This document shows, piece by piece, positions 9,613 through 19,570 of a stretch of 64,000 nucleotides of DNA; the stretch's first letter is position 1, and every line of letters starts with the position of its first letter. The DNA lies in NCBI RefSeq assembly GCF_900590885.1, contig NZ_UUON01000050.1:248001-312000 (forward strand), in the 5' to 3' direction. The stretch comes from Pseudomonas viridiflava (lineage in GTDB: Bacteria > Pseudomonadota > Gammaproteobacteria > Pseudomonadales > Pseudomonadaceae). Position numbers and translations under genes: made by a program. Under the pieces are notes generated by a model. That model did no database searches. It was not told the origin of the DNA and was given only the letters and a program-made list of their open reading frames with translations.

Positions 9613-10590
9613 TCAGCTCAGCTCGCCGCACAGGTCGAGTTCGACCAGGCGCCGCACTTCGGCGTTGGCAAGGCCCGCGCCGAGCAGCGCGTTGAGCTTG
9701 CCGAACGCTGCCTCACGGGTCATCCCGCCGCCCGACAACACGCCCACGCCACGCAAACGACTGCCGGCTTCGTACACGTCCAGCTCCACGCCGCCTTCAT
9801 GGCATTGGGTGATCGCGACCACGACCACGCCCTTGTCCCAGGCGCGCTGCAGGCTGGCCAGGAACGCCGGGTTATCGCTCGGCCCGGTGCCGCTGCCGAA
9901 GCATTCGAGCACCAGCGCCTGGATGCCGCTGTCGACCAGCGCGTCCAGCTGCACGGCGGCAATGCCTGGTACCAGCGGGAGCACGCCGACGTTGGCCAAG
10001 GCCTTGTCGTGACGGTAATCCAGCGCGTCCGGGACGTTGCTGGCCTTGGCCACGCCGCCGTTGCGTTGCAGCGCGGCAAACGGGTGGCGACCAAAGCTGC
10101 GGATTTTCGCGCAACGGGTCGGCGCCATCAGCGCGCCGTGGAAGTACAGCTGCACCCCCGGCGCCTGGCCTGCGCCCAACTCCGCGAGGGCGCCGCTGAC
10201 GTTTTCCCAGGCATCGCTGTCGGGCACGCCGGCCGGCAGCATCGAACCGGTAAACAGCACCGGCGCGGGCAGGCCGAGCAGTTGGAAGCTCATGGCCGCG
10301 GCGCTGTAGGCCAGGGTGTCGGTGCCGTGCAGGATCAGCACGGCGTCGCAGCCCTCGTCCACGGCCTCAATGACCGCGACACGCAGGCGCTGCCAGTAGG
10401 CGGGGGTCATGTTGGCGCTGTCGATCAGCGGCGCCATTTCACGAAAGCGCCAGGCCGGCACTGCGGCGTTGGCGAGCTGTTCGCGCATGCGCGCTTCGAA
10501 ACCCGACGCCGGGGCCAGGCCGTTGGCGCTGGCCTGCATGCCGATGGTGCCGCCGGTGTAGAGCACCATCACGTTGTTAGCTGGTTGCAT
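9613..10590 (-). CDS. L-asparaginase
   Basis: 325 aa. Hydrolyses L-asparagine to aspartate and ammonia. Both catalytic-threonine motifs are present: YTGGTIG (Thr12, Thr15) and LHGTDTLAYS (Thr90-Asp91). No signal peptide is visible, so this is probably the cytoplasmic type. AGGAG lies 5 nt before the ATG. It sits downstream of the alanine/Na+ symporter and aspartase genes on the same strand, separated from the symporter by a strong terminator, so it probably has its own promoter. The neighbourhood suggests a route asparagine to aspartate to fumarate. Confidence 0.88.
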   Translation of the reverse strand: MQPANNVMVLYTGGTIGMQASANGLAPASGFEARMREQLANAAVPAWRFREMAPLIDSANMTPAYWQRLRVAVIEAVDEGCDAVLILHGTDTLAYSAAAMSFQLLGLPAPVLFTGSMLPAGVPDSDAWENVSGALAELGAGQAPGVQLYFHGALMAPTRCAKIRSFGRHPFAALQRNGGVAKASNVPDALDYRHDKALANVGVLPLVPGIAAVQLDALVDSGIQALVLECFGSGTGPSDNPAFLASLQRAWDKGVVVVAITQCHEGGVELDVYEAGSRLRGVGVLSGGGMTREAAFGKLNALLGAGLANAEVRRLVELDLCGELS

Positions 10591-10605
10591 AAAAACTCCT
10601 GAACG

Positions 10606-10649
10606 AAAAACGCCGCCGGGCCCAGAGCATGCCCAAGGCCGGGCGGCGT
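10606..10649 (-). terminator. Intrinsic terminator of the amino-acid symporter gene
   Basis: On the minus strand CGCCGCCCGGCC and GGCCCGGCGGCG form an 11-of-12 bp stem, followed by TTTTT at 10610-10606. It lies directly after the symporter stop and just before the asparaginase start region. Confidence 0.85.
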
Positions 10650-10664
10650 GTCATCTATCTAGGT

Positions 10665-12116
10665 TTAGCGTTGCGCTTGAGCGCCCAGTTCAGCCGAGGC
10701 TTGAGCCGCTGGCTCAGGCTTCACCGGGTTGGCCGGCCAGGCCTTGCGGTCCAGGTCCAGGTCGGGGAACTGGCTGGAGTCGAACACCGGGGTCTTGATG
10801 CCCGCCGCGCGCTGGTTGTCGTAGTCGTTCAGGATGCGCATGGCGATCTTGAACAGGAACGCCAGGGCGAACAGGTTGACGAACGCCAGCATGGTCATGG
10901 TGATGTCGGCGAAGGCGAACACGGTGCTGAGGTTCTCGATGGAGCCCCAGAAAATCAGCGCCAGCACCAGGGCGCGATAGCCCATCAGCACCTTGCGGTT
11001 GTTGCCCACCAGGAAGCGCAGGTTGCTCTCGCCGAGGTAGTAGTTGTACATGATCGAGGTGAACACGAACAACGCCAAGGCCACCGAGATGAACATGCGG
11101 CCCCAGTCGCCGACCACTGCCGCCAGGGAGTTCTGGGTCAGGGCAATGCCGTCGCCTTCAAAGCCCGGGGTGTAGAAACCGGAAAGCAGGATCAGCAAGG
11201 CGGTGCAGGTGCAGATCACGAAGGTGTCGAGGAACACGCTGAACGCCTGGACCACGCCCTGAGCGATCGGGTGTTCCACCGAGGCCACAGCGGCCACGTT
11301 AGGCGCACTGCCCAGACCGGCTTCGTTGGCGAACACGCCGCGCTTCACACCCATGATGATCGCGCTGCCCACCAGGCCACCGAAGGCTTGGTCGAGGCCG
11401 AACGCGCTCTTGACGATGGTCGCGAGCATGGCCGGCACGTGGTCGAATTGCAGCACGATCACGTACAGGGTCACGGCGATGTACACCAGGGTCTTGACCG
11501 GTACCAGCAGGTCGGCGATCGAGGCGATGCGCTTGATCCCGCCGATGAATACCAGGCCCAGCAATGCCGCCAGGGCCAGGCCGGTGTAAGTGGTGTCGAG
11601 GCCAAAGGCGTTGTTCAGCGAGTGGGTCACGGCGTGGGCTTGCAGGCCGTTGAAGGCAAAGCCGAAGGTCACGAGCAGCAGGAACGCCATGACCATACCC
11701 AGCCAGCGCTTGTGCAAGCCGTGCTGGATGTAATAGGCCGGGCCGCCACGGTAGGTGCCTTCGACGTCAGTGCGCTTGTACAGCTGGCCGAGCGAGCACT
11801 CGATAAAGCTTGACGACATGCCCACCAGCGCGGTGACCCACATCCAGAACACGGCGCCCGGGCCACCCAGGGTCACGGCAATGCCGACCCCGGCGATGTT
11901 ACCGGCGCCGACACGGCCGGCCAGGCTGAGCATCAGCGCCTGGAACGAGCTGAGTTGGCCGGAGCTGCTCTTCAGGCTGTCTTTAAACACCGAGAACATG
12001 TGGAAAAAGTGGCGCAACTGGACGAAACGCGAGCGGATCGTGAAATAACCGCCGAGCCCGACAATGAGCACGATCAATACTTTCCCTGAGAGGAAGTCGT
12101 TGATGACTTCGAGCAT
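10665..12116 (-). CDS. Alanine/glycine:Na+ symporter, AGCS family
   Basis: 483 aa from the ATG at 12116 (MLEVINDFLSG), preceded by GAGGA at 8 nt; in-frame codons extend up to 12191 without a good ribosome site. Multi-spanning membrane protein with ~10 helices and the conserved AGCS features SLAGRVGAGNIAGVGIA and FANEAGLGSAPN. It imports small neutral amino acids with Na+. Its place between aspartase and asparaginase suggests a role in supplying alanine, glycine or related amino acids alongside Asn/Asp catabolism; the substrate cannot be read from sequence. A strong terminator follows. Confidence 0.9.
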   Translation of the reverse strand: MLEVINDFLSGKVLIVLIVGLGGYFTIRSRFVQLRHFFHMFSVFKDSLKSSSGQLSSFQALMLSLAGRVGAGNIAGVGIAVTLGGPGAVFWMWVTALVGMSSSFIECSLGQLYKRTDVEGTYRGGPAYYIQHGLHKRWLGMVMAFLLLVTFGFAFNGLQAHAVTHSLNNAFGLDTTYTGLALAALLGLVFIGGIKRIASIADLLVPVKTLVYIAVTLYVIVLQFDHVPAMLATIVKSAFGLDQAFGGLVGSAIIMGVKRGVFANEAGLGSAPNVAAVASVEHPIAQGVVQAFSVFLDTFVICTCTALLILLSGFYTPGFEGDGIALTQNSLAAVVGDWGRMFISVALALFVFTSIMYNYYLGESNLRFLVGNNRKVLMGYRALVLALIFWGSIENLSTVFAFADITMTMLAFVNLFALAFLFKIAMRILNDYDNQRAAGIKTPVFDSSQFPDLDLDRKAWPANPVKPEPAAQASAELGAQAQR

Positions 12117-12191
12117 GGAGTGTTCCTCGCTGATTTTTCTAATGGCAAACGCAGGACGGTCCGACGCATCGTCTCGCACCAGGCAGTGCAC

Positions 12192-12419
12192 GACGCTTCG
12201 ACCCCAATCCTTTTGCGGGTGTTGTTATTCATGCGGTTTCGCGCTGTCCAGGACCTCGTTACCGACGATCTCTGACGCGAAGAGGGGCGGCACTATACCT
12301 AGGCGAACGTGATCCGTCTGCCTGGGCTGATTAAAGGTTTCAGCCACGCTGTTTCAGGCGATGAGGGTTTGCAGGGCGATATTGGATTTTTTATGGGCGT
12401 CATTTCACAACCTTGATGC
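12192..12419. other. Symporter upstream region, no gene
   Basis: About 300 bases separate the symporter from aspA. No ORF with family resemblance lies here. On the minus strand TATAGT at 12293-12298 could be a -10 for the symporter, but no convincing -35 is seen. The right-hand end carries the aspA terminator. Confidence 0.4.
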
Positions 12420-12454
12420 AAAAAAAAGGGCCTGAAGAACGAGCCTTCAGGCCC
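12420..12454 (-). terminator. Intrinsic terminator after aspA
   Basis: A perfect 10-bp stem, GGGCCTGAAG (12454-12445) with CTTCAGGCCC (12437-12428), and a 7-nt loop are followed on the minus strand by eight T residues (12427-12420). Confidence 0.9.
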
Positions 12455-12508
12455 TCAAAAGGTGAGAGGTGTCTAGTCCCTCAACCTGGTGAGCGGTGCA
12501 ACAAACGC

Positions 12509-13933
<1,425 letters not shown>

Positions 13934-14115
13934 GACGGAAATCATCTCGATATGGACCCGGAACAGGCCGGAACGCTGCGAATGCTAGGCTTGTGGAAGT
14001 TTTTGGGCCAATGCTGTTCAGCACTGGCCTATGCATAAACGGCATAATGTAGCTGTGACCCGGCTATCATGGCGGGCGTGTGTGCCAAAATGGTGCGTAT
14101 CCGTGGGAGGCAGTG

Positions 14116-15024
14116 ATGAACCTTGAGAGCAAATGGCTGGAAGACTTCAGCGCCCTGGCGGCCACCCGCAGCTTTTCCCAGGCGGCGGAGCGGCGCTTTG
14201 TCACCCAGCCGGCGTTCAGCCGCCGTATCCGCAGCCTGGAGGCCGCGCTGGGGCTGACCCTGGTAAACCGCTCGCGCACGCCAGTGGAGCTGACGGCGGC
14301 GGGGCAGCTGTTTCTGGTCACTGCGCGCACGGTGGTCGAGCAGCTTGGTGAAGTGCTGCGCCATTTGCATCACCTGGAAGGCGGGCAGGGCGAAGTCATG
14401 CAAGTGGCCGCCGCTCACTCCCTGGCGCTGGGATTCTTCCCGCGCTGGATCGCGCAACTGCGCAACGAAGGTTTGAACATCGCCACGCGGCTGGTCGCCA
14501 CCAACGTCGGCGATGCCGTGCACGCCCTGCGCGAAGGCGGCTGCGACCTGATGCTGGCGTTCTACGACCCGGACGCGGCGATGCAGATGGACGCCGAAAT
14601 ATTCCCCTCGCTGCACTTGGGCAACACCGAAATGCTCCCGGTGTGCGCAGCCGATGCCGACGGCAAGCCGCTGTTCGACCTCGAAGGCGAGGGCAGCGTG
14701 CCGTTGCTGGCCTATAGCGCCGGCGCGTTCCTCGGCCGTTCGGTGCACCTGCTGCTGCGCCAGCGCGCGCTGCGTTTTACCACCGTGTATGAAACGGCCA
14801 TGGCTGACAGCCTCAAAAGCATGGCGCTGGAAGGTTTGGGCATTGCCTGGGTGCCGCAACTCAGCGTGCGCGCGGAACTGGCCCGGGGTGAACTGGTGGT
14901 CTGCGGTGGTCCGCAATGGCATGTACCGCTGGAGATTCGCCTGTATCGCTGCGCGCTGGTGCGCAAGGCGAATGTGCGCTTGTTGTGGCGCAAGCTCGAA
15001 GGTGGTGCGGCACAGAATGCTTGA
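14116..15024 (+). CDS. LysR-family regulator, HypT-like
   Basis: 302 aa from the ATG at 14116, which has GGGAGG 6 nt upstream. N-terminal winged helix (KWLEDFSALAATRSFSQAAE, TQPAFSRRIRSLEAALG) and a LysR substrate-binding domain. The pattern of E/TKWLxDFxxL at the start, QPAFSRRIRxLE and AAAHSLxLGxxP matches E. coli HypT (YjiE), a regulator activated by methionine oxidation under hypochlorite stress; whether this protein shares that role is inference. It is divergent from aspA, so it may control aspA or itself. The aspA-lysR-purE-purK order is conserved in Pseudomonas. Confidence 0.88.
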   Translation: MNLESKWLEDFSALAATRSFSQAAERRFVTQPAFSRRIRSLEAALGLTLVNRSRTPVELTAAGQLFLVTARTVVEQLGEVLRHLHHLEGGQGEVMQVAAAHSLALGFFPRWIAQLRNEGLNIATRLVATNVGDAVHALREGGCDLMLAFYDPDAAMQMDAEIFPSLHLGNTEMLPVCAADADGKPLFDLEGEGSVPLLAYSAGAFLGRSVHLLLRQRALRFTTVYETAMADSLKSMALEGLGIAWVPQLSVRAELARGELVVCGGPQWHVPLEIRLYRCALVRKANVRLLWRKLEGGAAQNA

Positions 15025-15041
15025 GCCCGGCACCGATCAAA

Positions 15042-15129
15042 TGTGGGAGGGGGCTACACCCCGATGACGGTGTATCAGAGACAGATAAGTGCCTGACACA
15101 CCGTCATCGGGGGCAAGCCCCCTCCCACA
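15042..15129. repeat. REPIN (two inverted REP palindromes)
   Basis: tgtgggagggggc... at the left end and its inverted copy (atcgggggcaagccccctcccaca) at the right end flank a ~40-nt spacer; the left arm is slightly degenerate (ggggctacacccc). Same family as the copies at 17928, 29132, 32011, 34372, 37031, 50307 and 57004. Confidence 0.85.
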
Positions 15130-15232
15130 CTATTTCGCGGTGCTTTGGACTGACTCTTAAGTCAATAAAACCGCCACTTTGCGCCGCTAGACAGATGGTC
15201 ATCCGAGGGGCTGTTTATCTGGATTATTACGG

Positions 15233-15318
15233 TATACTGCGCGGCCTTCGGCCGGTCCAACCGGCCTTAATTCGTACACCAAGCCACGCCGGATTTCCCG
15301 CGTGGCTTGTTGTTTTTT
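15233..15318 (+). promoter_or_regulatory. purE leader with attenuator-like terminator
   Basis: A TATACT -10-like hexamer at 15233 precedes a ~110-nt leader. The leader can form CGGCC-ttc-GGCCG or the mutually exclusive GGCCGG-tccaa-CCGGCC (they share GGCCGG), then a 9-bp stem AAGCCACGC/GCGTGGCTT (15281-15308) followed by gttgtttttt: an intrinsic terminator lying before the purE ribosome site. This arrangement suggests premature termination control of purEK, or a short independent RNA. No riboswitch class was recognised. Confidence 0.6.
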
Positions 15319-15356
15319 GACGCGCCTGCGGGCGCCCAGAGAGAAGAGGCACGACG

Positions 15357-15848
15357 ATGAGTGCATTGGTTGGCGTGATCATGGGCTCCAAGTCCGATTG
15401 GTCCACCCTTAGCCACACCGCCGATATGCTGGAAAAACTCGGCATTCCGTATGAAGTGAAAGTGGTCTCTGCCCACCGCACCCCGGATTTGCTGTTCCAG
15501 TATGCCGATGAAGCAGAATCCCGTGGCATCGAGGTGATCATCGCCGGTGCCGGCGGCGCGGCGCACCTGCCAGGCATGTGCGCAGCCAAGACTCACCTGC
15601 CCGTGCTGGGCGTACCGGTGCAGTCGGCAATGCTCTCGGGCGTCGATTCGCTGCTGTCCATCGTGCAGATGCCAGCCGGTATCCCCGTGGCCACCCTGGC
15701 GATCGGCAAGGCCGGCGCGATCAACGCCGCGTTGCTGTCCGCCAGCATCCTGGGCGCCAAGCACCCGCAGTTCCACGCGGTGCTGAAAAAATTCCGTGCT
15801 GAGCAGACAGACAGCGTGCTGGACAATCCAGACCCACGTATCGCCTGA
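15357..15848 (+). CDS. purE: N5-carboxyaminoimidazole ribonucleotide mutase
   Basis: 163 aa, normal length for class I PurE. Moves the carboxylate of N5-CAIR to give CAIR in purine biosynthesis. Shows the family start (GVIMGSKSDWSTL), VSAHRTPD, and IIAGAGGAAHLPGM with the phosphate-binding glycine loop. AGAGG precedes the ATG. purK starts 11 nt after its stop. Preceded by an attenuator-like leader. Confidence 0.96.
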   Translation: MSALVGVIMGSKSDWSTLSHTADMLEKLGIPYEVKVVSAHRTPDLLFQYADEAESRGIEVIIAGAGGAAHLPGMCAAKTHLPVLGVPVQSAMLSGVDSLLSIVQMPAGIPVATLAIGKAGAINAALLSASILGAKHPQFHAVLKKFRAEQTDSVLDNPDPRIA

Positions 15849-15859
15849 GGTTGTTGACG

Positions 15860-16945
15860 ATGAAAATCGGTGTAATCGGTGGCGGCCAACTCGGCCGCAT
15901 GCTGGCCTTGGCGGGCACTCCGCTGGGGATGAACTTCGCTTTCCTGGACCCGGCGCCGGATGCCTGCGCTGCAGCCCTGGGTGAACACCTGCGCGCTGAC
16001 TACAGCGACCCGGACCACCTGCGCCAACTGGCCGACGAAGTCGACCTGGTGACCTTCGAGTTCGAAAGCGTCCCGGCTGAAACCGTGGCGTTCCTGTCGC
16101 AATTCGTGCCGGTGTACCCGAGTGCCGAAGCCCTGCGCATCGCCCGCGACCGCTGGTTCGAGAAAAGCATGTTCAAGGACCTGGGCATTCCGACCCCGGC
16201 CTTCGCCGATATCCAGTCCCAGGCAGACCTGGACGCCGCCGTCGCCAGCATCGGCCTGCCGGCCGTGCTCAAGACCCGCACCCTGGGTTACGACGGCAAG
16301 GGCCAGAAAGTCCTGCGCACGGCCGCCGATGTGGTTGGCACTTTTGCCGAGCTGGGCAGCGTCGCCTGCCTGCTGGAAGGCTTTGTGCCGTTCACCGGTG
16401 AAGTCTCGCTGATCGCCGTGCGTGCCCGTGATGGCGAAACGCGCTTCTACCCGTTGGTGCACAACACCCACGACAGCGGCATCCTCAAGCTGTCCGTGGC
16501 CAGCACCGATCACCCGTTGCAGGCCCTGGCCGAAGACTATTCCAGCCGCGTGCTCAAGCAGCTGGATTATGTCGGCGTGATGGCGTTCGAGTTCTTTGAA
16601 GTCGACGGTGGCCTCAAGGCCAACGAAATCGCCCCGCGCGTGCACAACTCCGGGCATTGGACCACCGAAGGCGCCGAGTGCAGCCAGTTCGAAAACCACC
16701 TTCGCGCGGTTGCCGGCTTGCCGTTGGGTTCCACCGCCAAGGTGGGCGAGAGCGCCATGCTCAACTTTATCGGTGTGGTACCGCCGGTCGAGCAGGTGAT
16801 TGCGATTGATGACTGCCACCTGCATCACTACGGCAAGGCCTTCAAGGCCGGGCGCAAGGTCGGCCACGCCAACCTGCGCTGCAAGGACCGTGCGACGCTT
16901 GAAGCGCAGATCCTCAAGGTTGAAGCGCTGATCGCCGAGCAATAA
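15860..16945 (+). CDS. purK: N5-carboxyaminoimidazole ribonucleotide synthase
   Basis: 361 aa from the ATG at 15860 (MKIGVIGGGQLGRML), the conserved PurK start; an upstream in-frame TTG is less likely. ATP-grasp enzyme making N5-CAIR from AIR, bicarbonate and ATP, the substrate of PurE. Motifs: KTRTLGYDGKGQ, EGFVPFTGEVSLIAVR, and EIAPRVHNSGHWT. Cotranscribed with purE. Confidence 0.96.
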   Translation: MKIGVIGGGQLGRMLALAGTPLGMNFAFLDPAPDACAAALGEHLRADYSDPDHLRQLADEVDLVTFEFESVPAETVAFLSQFVPVYPSAEALRIARDRWFEKSMFKDLGIPTPAFADIQSQADLDAAVASIGLPAVLKTRTLGYDGKGQKVLRTAADVVGTFAELGSVACLLEGFVPFTGEVSLIAVRARDGETRFYPLVHNTHDSGILKLSVASTDHPLQALAEDYSSRVLKQLDYVGVMAFEFFEVDGGLKANEIAPRVHNSGHWTTEGAECSQFENHLRAVAGLPLGSTAKVGESAMLNFIGVVPPVEQVIAIDDCHLHHYGKAFKAGRKVGHANLRCKDRATLEAQILKVEALIAEQ

Positions 16946-17049
16946 GCCAAGTCCGATGGGAACCATTGGTCATCGTCGTCTCTCTGATTGCAGGATGCCA
17001 AAGCCTGTCTAGGCTTTGGCATAGCTCACTTCATACAGAGGGAAATGCC

Positions 17050-17295
17050 ATGGGTATCATCGGAACCATCTTTATCGGCCTGATCGTCGGTCTGCTCGCG
17101 CGTTTCCTCAAGCCCGGCGACGACAGCATGGGCTGGATCATGACCATCCTGCTGGGTATCGCCGGCTCCCTGGCCGCGACCTACGGTGGTCAGGCGCTGG
17201 GTATTTACCAGGCGGGTCAGGGCGCAGGTTTCATCGGCGCACTGGTTGGCGCGATTGTCCTGCTGGTGATCTACGGCTTGATCAAAAAGAAGTAA
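17050..17295 (+). CDS. GlsB/YeaQ/YmgE-family small membrane protein
   Basis: 81 aa from the ATG at 17050. Three hydrophobic segments: a start MGIIGTIFIGLIVGLLARF, the motif LKPGDDSMGWIMTILLGIAG, and a Gly-rich third helix ending in LIKKK. This is the transglycosylase-associated/stress-response integral membrane family (Pfam Transgly_assoc); despite the name no enzymatic role is established. GAGGGAA lies before the start. Stands alone downstream of purK. Confidence 0.85.
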   Translation: MGIIGTIFIGLIVGLLARFLKPGDDSMGWIMTILLGIAGSLAATYGGQALGIYQAGQGAGFIGALVGAIVLLVIYGLIKKK

Positions 17296-17309
17296 TCAGC
17301 CGACAAAGT

Positions 17310-17334
17310 CCTCTGCGCTGCGCAGGCGCAGAGG
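17310..17334. terminator. Hairpin after the GlsB-like gene
   Basis: A perfect 9-bp inverted repeat, CCTCTGCGC/GCGCAGAGG with a 7-nt loop, starts 14 nt after the stop. It lacks a T-run, so it may stabilise the 3' end or act as a weak or Rho-assisted terminator. Confidence 0.5.
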
Positions 17335-17372
17335 GCTAGAATGCTCGCCACCTGTACTTGCCGAGCCTCTCC

Positions 17373-17909
17373 ATGCGCCGTCTTTTGTTGACTCTCCTTT
17401 TGCTTGGCTCCGGCCTGGCCCACGCCGGCGAACTGCCGGAAACCGATTGGCTCGACCTGATGCCGCTGTCGGACCAGAAAGCCCTCGAGGCCATGCCCGA
17501 GATCGACCACAACTCCCCCGAAGCCCAGGGCACCTTCACCGACAAGGGTGGCTTGAAGCAGAGCAAAGGCTTGCCGGCGGTGATGTATTCGACCAAGACC
17601 GTGGCCGCCATGAACGGCAAGAACATCCGCATCGGCGGCTACCCGGTGCCGCTGGAAACCGATGCCAAGGGCCGCAGCACCCTGTTTTTCCTGGTGCCGT
17701 ACCCGGGCGCGTGCATCCACGTGCCGCCACCGCCGCCTAACCAGTTGGTGCTGGTGCGCTATCCCAAGGGGTTGAAGCTGGATGATATCTACACGCCGCT
17801 GTGGGTCACGGGCACGTTGAAGGTGGAGAAGGTGAATAATGACTTGGCAGATGCCGCGTATGCATTGGATGCCGGCAAGGTGCGAGTGGTGAAGGAGTCC
17901 GATCTCTAA
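17373..17909 (+). CDS. Secreted DUF3299-family protein
   Basis: 178 aa from the ATG at 17373 (MRRLLLTLLLLGSGLAHA, a signal peptide with Ala-His-Ala cleavage region). The mature part shows the DUF3299 features IRIGGYPVPLE and FFLVPYPGACIHVPPPPPNQL. Periplasmic or envelope-associated; function unknown. Its 3' end faces the convergent mutarotase gene across a REP palindrome. Confidence 0.8.
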   Translation: MRRLLLTLLLLGSGLAHAGELPETDWLDLMPLSDQKALEAMPEIDHNSPEAQGTFTDKGGLKQSKGLPAVMYSTKTVAAMNGKNIRIGGYPVPLETDAKGRSTLFFLVPYPGACIHVPPPPPNQLVLVRYPKGLKLDDIYTPLWVTGTLKVEKVNNDLADAAYALDAGKVRVVKESDL

Positions 17910-17927
17910 ACCACAACACAAAACCAA

Positions 17928-17955
17928 TGTGGGAGGGGGCTTGCCCCCTCCCACA
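17928..17955. repeat. REP palindrome (single)
   Basis: Perfect palindrome TGTGGGAGGGGGC-tt-GCCCCCTCCCACA between two convergent genes, where it could also serve as a bidirectional stem-loop. Confidence 0.85.
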
Positions 17956-17968
17956 GTTTGATCCGTGT

Positions 17969-18868
17969 TTACAGGGCTAGACTGGTGATGCTCACGCCTA
18001 ACGTGTGGCTTGCGCCTGGCGCAAGGCTCACCACATCATCCAACACATTCGCCGTCTCAATGCACAGCATGCCCTGCCAGCCATCGTCGGCCATGTCGTC
18101 GAAGGCCTTGGCGCGTTCGGTCCAGGGGTTCCAGATCACGGTGGATTTCGACCCCTCGGCAGTGAGCTGGATACGGCGCTGCCAGTCCGTATCGACAATA
18201 TTCAGCTGCGCGGGTGTATCGAGGTAGATGCGATCCGTCTCGGCGCTGAAGTGCAGCAAGCCCGCTTGCGTCTTCTCGGCCCAGCCATCGGCGGTGTCGA
18301 TATAGGTCCCACCGTCCAAACCGTCGACCTGCACGTTGCGCACATCGCTCACGGCAAAGTAGGTGTGCAGCGCCTGGCTGAGGGTCACGGTGTGGGTGTC
18401 GCGGTTATGGCTGGTCAGGCGGATATGCAACTGGTCGTCCAGCAGCAGGCTCAGCGTCAGGTCGACCTGATGGGGCCAGCCGGGGAAGCCGCCGGCAGGC
18501 ACTGGCAGCACCAGATCCACGCGTAGCGCGTCACCTTCAAGCTCGGTCTTGGCCAATTCCCACAGCGCCGTGCGCGCAAAACCATGGGCGCCGGCCGTCT
18601 GCTCACTCTCACGCATCGCCTTGACGCTTTGCGGGTTGCGATCAAACACACCAAACCACGGCCAGCACACGGGAACGCCGGTGCGGATACCTTTGCCCTG
18701 CTTGAACACCGCCTCAGGGTTCGGCCAGATCAGCGGCTGCTCGCCTTCGCGCTGGTAACTGAAAATATGCGCGCCCTGTTGGGCCACCATCAGCTCGGAG
18801 CCGTTGTGGCGGATGCGCCAGCAATCCAGCGCGTCGATTTTCACGGATTCAACGTGGGGCAAGGGCAT
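17969..18868 (-). CDS. D-hexose-6-phosphate mutarotase (YeaD-like aldose-1-epimerase)
   Basis: 299 aa from the ATG at 18868. Interconverts alpha and beta anomers of glucose-6-phosphate-type sugars. Family features: GAHIFSYQREGEQPLIWPNP early, GVPVCWPWFG, ALHTYFAVSDV with the conserved His, and VIWNPWTERAKAFDDM. Single gene; upstream lies the thioesterase gene on the same strand. Confidence 0.88.
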   Translation of the reverse strand: MPLPHVESVKIDALDCWRIRHNGSELMVAQQGAHIFSYQREGEQPLIWPNPEAVFKQGKGIRTGVPVCWPWFGVFDRNPQSVKAMRESEQTAGAHGFARTALWELAKTELEGDALRVDLVLPVPAGGFPGWPHQVDLTLSLLLDDQLHIRLTSHNRDTHTVTLSQALHTYFAVSDVRNVQVDGLDGGTYIDTADGWAEKTQAGLLHFSAETDRIYLDTPAQLNIVDTDWQRRIQLTAEGSKSTVIWNPWTERAKAFDDMADDGWQGMLCIETANVLDDVVSLAPGASHTLGVSITSLAL

Positions 18869-18925
18869 ACAAAGCACTCTTCATGGCAGGCAATGGGGCA
18901 ATTGACCGTCAAAACCCGGCGAGGT

Positions 18926-19330
18926 TTAACGCGCGCGCGACGGTACCGAACGCGTGCGGCCGCTGCCATCGATAGCGACGAATACAAACACCGCCTCGGT
19001 GACCTTGCGCCATTCGCTGGACAGCGGGTCGTCGCTCCACACTTCGACCATCATCTGGATCGAGCTGCGGCCGATTTCCAGGGCCTGGGTATAGAAGGAC
19101 AATTGCGCGCCGACCGCCACGGGTACGAGGAACGCCATGCGATCAATCGCCACGGTAGCTACTCGGCCGCCGGCAACCTTGCTGGCCATGGCGGTGCCCG
19201 CCAGGTCCATCTGCGCGACCAGCCAGCCGCCGAAGATGTCGCCGAAGCCGTTGGTTTCACGCGGGAGCGCGGTGATTTGCAGGGCGAGATCGCCTTGCGG
19301 GATAGGGTCTTCTTGTTCGAGTTCGATCAT
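18926..19330 (-). CDS. Acyl-CoA thioesterase, YciA-like hotdog fold
   Basis: 134 aa from the ATG at 19330 (MIELEQEDPIPQGDL); upstream codons stay open but carry no family similarity. Hotdog-fold acyl-CoA hydrolase: TNGFGDIFGGWLVAQMDLAG holds the catalytic Asp region, followed by VATVAIDRMAFLVPVAVG and VTEAVFVFVAIDGSGR. Hydrolyses acyl-CoA to free acid and CoA in the cytoplasm. Length is typical of YciA. Confidence 0.87.
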   Translation of the reverse strand: MIELEQEDPIPQGDLALQITALPRETNGFGDIFGGWLVAQMDLAGTAMASKVAGGRVATVAIDRMAFLVPVAVGAQLSFYTQALEIGRSSIQMMVEVWSDDPLSSEWRKVTEAVFVFVAIDGSGRTRSVPSRAR

Positions 19331-19570
19331 GCCGTGAATGCCTCTCAAGACTGCGGGTCTGGCGCGTGCGTGGGCCGAGTATATCGACACCCTCGCGCCG
19401 CGACGACAGTCTGTGGTTGATTTGGTCGGCAATTGGCGGCTGTATGGCGGCTTTTTCCGGCAACTGTGCTTCTGATGTGCTTTTGCAAGCGATTTGCTAT
19501 CTTGCCCAACCCGTCCTGGCTCAGCCAGCCCCTCGGATCTGCCGTCCTGACTAATAAGAGAAGCCTTGCC

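Noticed and set aside
14029..15033. 334-codon open frame antisense to the LysR gene
   Set aside because: The plus-strand LysR protein has clear motifs and a good ribosome site; the antisense frame has neither.
17928..17955. REP palindromes as ordinary intrinsic terminators
   Set aside because: No T-run follows, and the same sequence recurs at many unrelated sites, so repeat-element identity explains them better.
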